A stretch of 64,000 nt of DNA from Sepioteuthis lessoniana (Eukaryota > Mollusca > Cephalopoda > Myopsida > Loliginidae): assembly GCA_963585895.1 (NCBI GenBank), contig OY757904.1:86221543-86285542 (forward strand). The letters run 5' to 3'. Position numbers and translations under genes: made by a program. The notes under the pieces are model-generated. The model was not told where the DNA came from. It ran no database searches and worked only from the letters and a program-made list of their open reading frames with translations. Each line of letters begins with the position of its first letter. Within the stretch, counting starts at the first letter, position 1. This document shows positions 56,290-64,000 of the stretch, piece after piece.

Positions 56290-57680
56290 CAGGGGCCCGA
56301 CAATATTTTTCGGACACTTTGAAAAAAGTACTTCAAGGTGGTCACTAGTGCCAAAAATTTTTGAGATTGTAAATACGCAGTTGAGGAGTGAAAATCCACT
56401 ACTAGTGTAATCATTTTTTTAGTTTGGCTTTGATAATTGTAGTTTTTTGTGATTTTTGCGAAAACTTGCGCGACACTATTTTTCGGACATGACAAAAAAT
56501 CCTATTTTATTAAGAGCATGTATATGTTGCTGTATGCAAATTTTCTGCTTGTACACAGTTCTGGGGCACTGGCGCCCCAACTTCTATGTTAACATAGGAC
56601 AATCTAACAGCATAAATAGTCCTGGCATTTCTTGGCAAAACAATTAAGTTTAATGAGGTAAATGCATTCAAAAGAAGTCGTTTGTTTGGCACGGAAGAAG
56701 CGGGAAGATGGCCTCAGCATCAGAAGGATCGCCATGGATTTGAAGCTGTCGAAATCAACGGTCGAATACATGCTGAAGACAAACTCCGAGCGGAAAAAGA
56801 AGAGAGGTCGGAAAAGATCAATTGGTAAGAGGACTGAAAGGAGAATGAAGAGGACTGTGACACGGCTTTTGACATCTGAAGAAAAAGTTACAGCTAGAAA
56901 AGTGAAGGAGAAATGTGAATTGGATGTAAACGTCCGAACAGTACAAAGAACTCTGCATAGGATTGGTTTGAAGTATGCAAAGGCTAAGAAAAAAATTACA
57001 CTAACAAAGAAACACAAAGGAGCAAGACTGGAGTGTGCTAAAAGGTGGTTAACAAAGCATGTTGACTTTGAAAAGGTTATATTTACTGATGAGTAGCGTT
57101 TCAAGTTTGATGGGCCCGATGGATGGTGTACTTGGTCGAGAAGGGGTGAGCCTGTTGTACTGAACAAACGACAGATGGGAGGAGGAGGAGTTATGGTTTG
57201 GGGTATGATCTTTGCTAATGGAAATATATGGTTGGAGTGGCTGAAAGGACGACAGAACAGCGAAAGCTACAAACAGTTGCTTGACGAGAAAGCCCTACCA
57301 AAGATAATGAGAGAGATGGGGAATGATTTCATTCTACAGCAATGATTTCATTCAAAACTCATGAAAGAATGGATGGCTAAAGTGAATATGACTACTTTGG
57401 TCTGCAAGAAGCCCAGATCTAAATTTAATAGAAAATGTTTGGGAAATGCTTGCGCAACTTGTCTATGCTGGACCTGAAATAACGAAAGAGGCTCAACTAT
57501 GGGAACGAATACTAGGAGCCAAAAAACAACTAAAAGAAACACGTAGAGATGTTATTGTGCATATGTTTGATCATTATGAAGAGAGATTGATAAAAGTTAT
57601 TGAGAAGAAAGGTGATATTACAGACTATTAACAGTTTTTCAACGATGTCCGAAAAATAATGTCTCGTGTGTTTGGTAAAA
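56290..57680 (+). mobile_element. Tc1/mariner-superfamily transposon, second type, inactive
   Basis: The left end CAGGGGCCCGACAATATTTT starts at 56290 after TA. A related inner repeat (CGACACTATTTTTCGGACAT) lies at about 56471, so the left terminal repeat again has two direct repeats. On the right only the inner-type repeat remains (GTCCGAAAAATAATGTCTCG, about 57646-57665); the outermost bases are lost. The transposase lies between, on the plus strand. It is unrelated in sequence to the Tc1-like element at 26413. Confidence 0.85.
56662..57631 (+). pseudogene. Transposase remnant (DD34E-type)
   Basis: MHSKEVVCLARKKREDGLSI and LSKSTVEYMLKTNSERKKK form an N-terminal HTH; a basic KRGRKRSIGK motif may be a nuclear signal or AT-hook-like. 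VFT-type core: FEKVIFTDE with the first Asp, then an in-frame TAG (57094-57096). It continues RFKFDGPDGWCTWSRRGEPV and GGVMVWGMIFANGNIWLEWL, then NDFILQQ, where the second Asp should follow but a TGA intervenes (57344-57346). After a frameshift LNLIENVWEMLAQLVYAG (about 57425-57470) holds the Glu, and the protein ends at 57631. Nearly full length but with a stop, a missing Asp region and a shift. Confidence 0.88.
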
Positions 57681-57699
57681 AATGATGAAAATTAAATAT

Positions 57700-59325
57700 T
57701 TTTCCTTACCTAATCGATTTTCTTCCCTGTAGCCCTAACCTGCTCTGTTACAATTTGTTTCTTTTAATTGTTCTGAATATTTTTAAAGTCTTAAACGTTT
57801 CTAAGCGTATTAACTTGGTCCCGCCCGTTATTGGTTAACTTTTAGTAATATACGTATTCATTTTAAGAGATTTCGTAACGTATCTTTGGGTATTCCCGGT
57901 AATCTTTTTGCTGCCACTTTCTGAACTTTGCTTTCACTTTTGATATTTTCTTTTTACTTTTGCAAGTTAGTGACTTTACCTCCAAAGAAGGGTTGGCTGA
58001 TAGATATCTCTGATCCCGATGTTATTCGTTTTAAATATACGATTCAAATAACATTTTGAAGGGAACATTTATTCAAATCAATATCAATAGGTAAAAATTA
58101 TTGAACAAAAAGCGAAACAAAGTAAAAACACAAAACAACGGGTATTTTAAGATATATTTATTGACATTTTATTTTTTGGTTACTGACATATTTTATGACG
58201 TGAAATTATTTTACTTTCAAAACACCATCCGTTCGTACCTTTTTGCTTCTCTTTCGTTCTTGTCTTTTTAACGAGAATATATTTTATACGACCATATGTA
58301 GTGGGAGGCCAGTAGAGCAAAAGGAATAATTCTGTCTGCACAATTTTAATTTAGATTGGTTTCTGTTCCAGATGGAACTTATCTCGAAGACCCAACCTAT
58401 TTTCCCTACAGGAGTAGTTCTCTAACGACACTAGACACACCAGTATTTTGACTTTGTACATAGTTTTAGTCTAACATGGAGGTACAAATCTCTTATTTGC
58501 AACAGTTGCCGTCAAGTAAAATAGACTTTTAAAACCAAATTTTTATTTTATATGGACACCAAATGTGGTATACGATAATTTCTATGACAAAAACAAAGAA
58601 CAAATATCACTATATATTACGAGATACTGCTTCATGATAATTTTCATTTGCACTTCGATACGTATGCAGTAGGGTAATCAGAAAACGAATGCTCTTTTAT
58701 CGTAAAATTAGACTGATTTTTATTTATAACTGAAAAAAAATTCACAGATATATTTGAATTTTATGTGATGATTCTTTCAGAGAATAAACTAAATAACATT
58801 ATATAGGCATATGTTTTTGAATTTTAAAATCGTAATAAACTTATTTTCAAATATTCCCCTCCCATCAATTTTTTTTTCTTTTTTGTTTATTTTCTTTTTC
58901 CTCTTTATTTCCTCCTTGTCTATTGCCTGTCCAAACATCTAAACCACCCCTTCTTTCTCTTCGGTTTTCGTTATTTCTCTTTAAACTCCTTTTCTGAATT
59001 CCACCATCAGACAATGATGTGTAAATATACAGCTATCATTTCAAAATCTCAACTTGTTTTAACTCTTGTAACTTTAGACCATCAACGTATTTATTCGCTT
59101 ACTCACTACTTCATTCACTGAGTTTATTTATTTCAGGCTCGTTTCATTTCAGAAATTTAGTTTTAGTTTATAGCTATCCACTCCCTTTTTTTTCTCTTGG
59201 CCTTGTCAACATATTTCCCGTTGATCTATTATAACTTTTAGGTTATGACAGGAGTTTGACTAGACACATGAAGAAACAAACTTATACAGAAATTATATGA
59301 TAAAATTATACTCCTTTTTAGAATA
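57700..59325. other. No recognisable feature
   Basis: Long AT-rich stretch with T-rich runs near 58870-58920. No open frames of note and no repeat match. Confidence 0.5.
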
Positions 59326-59329
59326 GGTG

Positions 59330-59402
59330 GTTGGGATTCTTAGCCATGGTAGTGAGCACCTAGTTTAGAGGAAGGACAACAAATTCAAACCGTAGAGAAG
59401 GC
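59330..59402 (+). mobile_element. SINE family A fragment
   Basis: TTCTTAGCCATGGTAGTGAG, CACCTAGTTTAGAGGAAGGA and CAAATTCAAACC correspond to the central-to-tail part of the 3526-3820 SINE (TTCTTCAGCCTTGGTGAGGC onward). Confidence 0.6.
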
Positions 59403-59407
59403 CATGG

Positions 59408-59414
<7 letters not shown>

Positions 59415-59451
<37 letters not shown>

Positions 59452-59463
59452 TCTCTCTCTCTC
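59415..59463. repeat. (TC)n microsatellite
   Basis: CT units with one CA interruption, adjoining the SINE fragment. Confidence 0.95.
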
Positions 59464-59699
59464 AAGAACAGACATTATAATAAAAATTTTTACTGATAAA
59501 GGAAGCTATGAAAAGCCATGATTACTCAAATCTTGAAAAAACTTTTTAAAATAAAAAAGGAAGAGTATGAGATTTATGAAAAAACATTGGTCAATATTAT
59601 ACTAATATTTTTCTTGTTTTCACCTCCTTTATATCTTATAATTATCTACATCTTTGTATCACTGAAATTTTCATTATAACCAAGCAAAAATGTCACAAT

Positions 59700-59970
59700 A
59701 CAGCGAGACTCAGAGAAATAATCTTTTTAAAATACTCTAATTTGATTAATAAAGTAGCACAATTTACAACTGAATGGTAATTTTAAGGAGTTTTTGTCGC
59801 ATTGAATGTTATTTAAAATCATCAAAATTCTCGGTATATCGGAGTTAACTAAAAAGGGCTAATTAGAATACTTCAGTCCTTCCAAAATAGAAGCATCAGT
59901 ATCATCATGGAACGCTGCTAATACGAGAATCCAACGGGTTCGTGGGTCTCCTTGTAATTTATATACGGAC
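59700..59970 (+). repeat. Family C interspersed repeat, copy 3
   Basis: CAACTGAATGGTAATTTTAA, CTCGGTATATCGGAGTTAAC, AATTAGAATACTTCAGTCCT, AAATAGAAGCATCAGTATCA, TCATGGAACGCTGC and AATCCAACGGGTTC appear in the family order. Confidence 0.65.
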
Positions 59971-60267
59971 TTTGTTGAGAAATTTCACAATAATATATAT
60001 TCATATTGATACATTTTATAAGCGATGTGATGTGATGTGTGTGTGGAGGTATTTATATGTTTACGTTGTTGTTTTTTAACTAAACAAACTCCCAACATTT
60101 AATTAACGTAGATATTCTCAATATTCCATGAGAGTTTTTTTTTTAATTCAATTTTCTTTAGATATTTGCTTTTATAGTCTTAAATCTGTGGTCTCTGTTT
60201 ATGTTTTTGGGTGCGCATGTTTTGATTAGTGGCCTGAATAGAATAGAGTATAAGAAATCAAAATGCA

Positions 60268-61195
60268 ACTTAGCATTCTCTGTGAAAATTGCGACGTTTC
60301 ATTGAATGTATTGGAAAGATTAGACAAACACAATAGTGAAGTAGGAGAAATATAAATGATCATATATTACCTTATATTTACTCTAAAACAATGTTAGGCC
60401 ATCGTATGATGACGGTAATTAATTTTTCTAATTAAATCATCTTTATCAGTACAACTTTCTTATATTTAACTTTGCCAGTTAAGTTCGAAAGATCATGAAA
60501 ATAATATGAACTGAAAAATTAATCTTATTCCTATAAATATTAAACACACAACTAAATTCACACAAAACTAGCATAGGTGTATCTTTGAAAAATAGTGATT
60601 GTATTATAGAATGTTTCAATATGCATATTCTTCACAATAACAGCAAAATAGAAATAAAGTGTACCGATGTTTTGGTTAATACTGTTCAAGTGAATATGTC
60701 TCTTCTATTTGTGTCACTGTCCTTACGATAAGGTTATGAGCCTTTGATAGCCTACAAACCAAAGAATCACGTAAATTCCATTTTCTAGGCAACATCTATA
60801 TTTCAAAAAGTGTCAGTAACATCTTTAAGTAGCATATTTTTTATATTTTAGAATATGGCAATGAATTGAAAAAAAACATTTTGTGAAATAAATGGAATTT
60901 TATTTCTAATGATTTATAAAATTCTTCTTTTTTTCAGTTAAGTTTTCGTGATCGTTAACTGGTCTTTGACAAATCTTTGAGTAACCAAATTGAATTCAAG
61001 AAAAGTTTAATGAGTAGATGAACTAATCAGCCAAAGTAATTAATATAATTCAAATGTATAATTTATTGTTTTAGAGTAAATATTAGATTAAAATATGATC
61101 ATTTATATTTCCCCAGTCCTAGTATTTTGTTTGTCTAATCTTTTCCATATGCTCAATAAAATGTTACAATTTTATACAGAATACATTAGCTGACT
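60268..61195. mobile_element. Non-autonomous DNA-transposon-like element with ~125-bp inverted repeats
   Basis: The left arm (about 60268-60392) and right arm (about 61065-61195) are diverged reverse complements: for instance GGAAAGATTAGACAAACACA, ATATAAATGATCATATATTA and TACTCTAAAACAAT at left against their inverted counterparts at right. The 670-bp interior has no coding motif. Exact ends and target duplication could not be fixed. It is best described as a MITE-like element of unknown superfamily; an inverted pair of two older repeats is the alternative. Confidence 0.65.
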
Positions 61196-61939
61196 GTTTT
61201 AAAATTTACGTATTTGGATTTCTCGTATTCTAATCTACTCAATCAAAAAGTAAATACATTAGTCCCAGCTCCTGTCTATCATAATCAGCGTTTTAAAAGT
61301 CTGATATGTAAATTGCATCAAATCTGCAGTAATCGCCATAATTAATCTATTTCCTGTGAGATCACAGCGATTCACCTTTTCTTTAATATTTTTCTTGGAA
61401 GATTTAGATTAAGAAAAAAGGGTTAAATTCAAAACGTTGTCGAAATGTTTTAACTGAATCGTTTTATTATAACACGTTTTTTCTTTTACTTGATTTTAAT
61501 TAAAAATTAGTCATATAGATACATCTTTATTCAATTTTGCCTGATGCTTAGATCTCTGGGACCTTACTAGAAAGGCGTTATCCAAAGAATAAAGGTTGTG
61601 ACTTTAAATCACAGTGTATGTATTGCTAACTTGACGGTCGTAAATTGTAAAACGACCCTTACGTTGGGATATATTTTTTAAAATAATAAAAAAGTAATGA
61701 TATCTAAAGTGAGAGAATATCTTTTCCGAAAAATCAATTAGAAAATGTCTTGTAGAAATTTACTGATCTGTCAGATATTATTTTTAGGTAAGAAAGTTTC
61801 AACTAAATCGTTCATCATGTTGGTTTAATAAACTTAGAAAAAGAACAGAGATTTCTTAGGTCAATGACTTTTCGAGGTATCTCTATATTACTAAATGTCT
61901 GATTATGTTAGCAAGCATATGTCAGCGATTGATTTTTTT

Positions 61940-62055
61940 TTTCAGCAACACTTAAAATACTCAGAGAATAAAGCAATTTTCAGTCTAATTTGCAACTGAA
62001 TGATAATTTTCTCGTGATTAGCTTTCGCGCTGAACGTCATTTAAAGTCTATCTAT
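61940..62055 (+). repeat. Family C interspersed repeat, copy 4 (left part only)
   Basis: CTCAGAGAATAAAGCAATTT, CAGTCTAATTTGCAACTGAA, TGATAATTTTCTCGTGATTA and CGCTGAACGTCATTTAAA; cut off by a TATC microsatellite at 62048-62071. Confidence 0.6.
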
Positions 62056-62084
62056 CTATCTATCTATCTATTACAAAAGTTCTC

Positions 62085-62400
62085 CTTATGTTTGCATGTA
62101 ACCGTAAACCAGAAAAAATCAGCACATCATAGCGAGTTTTTATCATCATTAAAACAATAAACTTCAGATGATATAAGAGAGTAAAACAATTTTCACTCCA
62201 ATTTGCAAATGAATGGTGATTTTTGTGATCTGCATTCACGCTAAATGTCTTTCTTTATCATCCAAATTCTCAATATAAAAGAGATAACAATGAAATGCTG
62301 ATCAGAATATTTCGCTTCTTATTAAATAGAAACATCGATATTATCATGGAAGGCTCTTACAGTGCAAATCCAACGAGCTCATATAACTTTTCTTGGCGTT
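62085..62400 (+). repeat. Family C interspersed repeat, copy 5 (best copy)
   Basis: Best-preserved member, about 300 bp: GTAACCGTAAACC at left, TTTTCACTCCAATTTGCAAA, TGAATGGTGATTTTTGTGAT, CACGCTAAATGTC, CCAAATTCTCAATATAAAAG, AGATAACAATGAAATGCTGA, TCGCTTCTTATTAAATAGAA, ACATCGATATTATCATGGAA, and CAAATCCAACGAGCTCATAT at right. All five copies lie on the plus strand of this window. I see no tRNA promoter, inverted ends or coding potential. The class is unknown: an RNA-derived SINE lacking a recognisable head or a fragment of a larger element are both possible. Confidence 0.65.
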
Positions 62401-62403
62401 GAT

Positions 62404-62433
62404 ATTTTATAGGTTATAAATAACCTATAAAAT
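62404..62433. repeat. 13-bp perfect inverted repeat
   Basis: ATTTTATAGGTTA - TAAA - TAACCTATAAAAT; a short hairpin at the right edge of the family C copy. Confidence 0.8.
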
Positions 62434-62686
62434 AGGTTTATAACGCATTTATAAATTCATATAATGTTGGCATTGAAAATTTTACAAGCAATGTATAATA
62501 TTTTTACATGCAATGTATAAGTTTGATTAAAGGCCAGTTTTTGTTTATTCTTATTTTTATTTTTAATGAACTTATTCATGTTTATACTTATGAAAACTCA
62601 TATCTTGATTCAATGAGAATTAATATTATTCAAAAATTTGAAATCAAAGGTTTTCTATTATAATTTTGATGGCATAAAACTATGGA

Positions 62687-62688
<2 letters not shown>

Positions 62689-62741
<53 letters not shown>
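62689..62741. repeat. (ATT)n microsatellite
   Basis: About 17 ATT units. Confidence 0.95.
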
Positions 62742-62743
<2 letters not shown>

Positions 62744-62789
62744 CTCCTTGAGAGTTTTTCACATCAGTGTTAGCTGATGGTCTTTCACT

Positions 62790-63520
62790 GGAGTTTAAGT
62801 GACAGCAAGTCTCCTCAAGTCTCCAGAACTCTTCTCAGTATTCTGGCCGTTCTCAATAATGTAGTAGTTTGGATGATCTCCACTTGTTCTCTTTTTTCCA
62901 AGTCCTCCAGTCCCTTTAATAATCCTTTGGTGACTGTACCAAAACCACCAATCACGATCAGTATAATTGTCACCTTCATGTTTCATAGTTTTTTCAATTC
63001 CCTAGCAAGGTCGGGATACTTATCCCTCTTCTCACAATTCTTTCAATTGGTCAACCGGGATAGCAAAGTCCACAATTTTGCAAGTTCCCTTTTTTTGTTT
63101 GTTGATTATTATAAGGTCTGGTCTTCTGGCTGAGATTAGGTGATCCGTTGTATGTCAAACTTCCATAAGAGTTTATGTGCGTCATTCTCCCGGATAGATG
63201 CTGGGTTGTGCAAATACTATTTGTTCGAATGGTCGAATTTAAATTTCTTGCACAACTACCGGTGGATCACCTTGCACACCAAGTTGTGTCTAGTCTTATA
63301 CTCTTTCTGTTCTAATTTGTTGCATTCGCTTATTATGTGATTGATGGTTTCGTCTCTATCACCACATAACCTACATTTGCTATTTTGTTGCGTCTTTTTT
63401 ATTCTCGCTTTGATATGATTAGCTCTTATGACGTTGTTTTGTAGAGATTCTGTTTTTCTCTTAAGGTTTCCTTTTCTTAGCCATGTCTAGGTTTTCTCGT
63501 GTGAGATGTTGCTTCTTCTT
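62790..63520 (-). pseudogene. REL-endonuclease LINE, 3' part of ORF, copy 3
   Basis: Minus-strand remnants, N to C: CRLCGDRDETINHIISECNK (about 63375-63315; CX2C ... H ... C zinc motif), EQKEYKTRHNLVCKVIH, NDAHKLLWKFDIQ, a region where the nuclease PD...D motif should lie but is degraded, CEKRDKYPDLARELKKL (about 63040-62990), MKVTIILIVIGGFGTVTKGL (about 62980-62920) and TTTLLRTARILRRVLET (about 62855-62805). This is the clearest of the four copies in the window and defines the family. Stops and shifts are present. It ends at a microsatellite on its 5' side. Confidence 0.72.
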
Positions 63521-63539
63521 CTTATTCTTATTCTTCTTC

Positions 63540-63587
<48 letters not shown>

Positions 63588-63592
63588 TTTTG
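63521..63592. repeat. (CTT)n(ATT)n microsatellite
   Basis: CTT/ATT units leading into a pure ATT run. Confidence 0.93.
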
Positions 63593-63599
63593 ATTTGAA

Positions 63600-64000
63600 A
63601 TACGTAAAATCGGTGGTGAATTTTATTCTAATTAGAAATTCTGAAGAAAGTCGTGCACTATCAGCCAGAGAAATGGACCTATCAGTATAAAAGAAATTCT
63701 TTTGGGTCATGAGATATCTCTTTTATGACAGCTTCTGCCTCGTTGCCTTCGATGCTTGTCATCTCAAAGGCCACTGATTTGAACAGCAAACCTTTATCGT
63801 ATTGTGTATTATCGTATTTGTGTATTACAATGACGTAACGAACGAAGTGAAATTCAAAAGAGAATTTATTCTCTGGGCCGATTGTATCTATCACTTGCTA
63901 CTATGCTAGACAGAAAATCCTGTCATTTTTTTATAATGACATTTAAGTTGTTGTTTGATCATATTAAGCAGAAGGATACATGTTCTGATCTTTCCTTTTC
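63600..64000. other. No recognisable feature
   Basis: A 70-codon minus frame (63682-63894) shows no motif. The window ends in AT-rich sequence. Confidence 0.4.

Overview
The window looks like a piece of a large, AT-rich animal nuclear genome, most likely a cephalopod and probably an octopus. The reasons are: several related tRNA-derived SINEs sharing one central domain (octopus and squid SINEs are known to do this), many TA/CA/GA/ATT microsatellites, two Penelope-like elements, REL-endonuclease LINEs, mariner and Tc1 relics, and a Tx1-like LINE. The assignment rests on recognised repeat styles, not on a search. I see no convincing host protein-coding gene, tRNA, rRNA or CRISPR array. Essentially everything recognisable is a decayed mobile element or a tandem repeat.

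Layout. 1-1200: T-rich sequence, then a minus-strand LTR with a primer-binding-like site. 1280-7020: a nearly complete but dead Tx1/L1-like LINE on the minus strand (ORF1, endonuclease, RT, C-terminal zinc finger, 3' UTR), interrupted at about 3.5 kb by a SINE with a perfect 13-bp target-site duplication. 8.3-10.1 kb: a decayed jockey/I-like gag ORF, minus strand. 9.3-11.7 kb: copies of an unclassified repeat family (family B) whose members end in a decayed tandem array. 14.1-18.4 kb: a Penelope-like element (RT and GIY-YIG remnants) between inverted terminal-repeat copies, holding a mariner and a GC-rich 400-bp retroposon with a perfect 17-bp duplication; one terminal copy carries a hammerhead-ribozyme-like motif. 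20.2-23.5 kb: two REL-endonuclease LINE fragments, one with a nested SINE. 26.4-27.8 kb: a Tc1-like element. 28.2-29.0 kb: a second mariner. 30.4-35.5 kb: three or more decayed LINE pieces. 42.3-44.0 kb: a second Penelope-like element with its own hammerhead-like motif. 44.85-49.1 kb: a Ty3/Gypsy-type retrotransposon with gag, protease, RT, RNase H and integrase remnants. 49.3-52.3 kb: a roughly 30-bp minisatellite in two blocks. 55.0-57.7 kb: SINE copies and another Tc1-like transposon. 59.3-62.4 kb: family C repeats and a non-autonomous inverted-repeat element. 62.8-63.5 kb: another REL-endonuclease LINE tail.

How the parts relate. The elements do not form a pathway; they form a stratigraphy. 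SINEs sit inside LINEs, the mariner and the GC-rich retroposon sit inside the Penelope-like element, and microsatellites sit at repeat edges. The most interesting signals are the hammerhead-like motifs with tiny palindromic stem III in both Penelope-like elements, the GC-rich retroposon, two mariners sharing one internal deletion joined by TTAGGG-like sequence, two unclassified repeat families (B and C), and several near-perfect snap-back hairpins.
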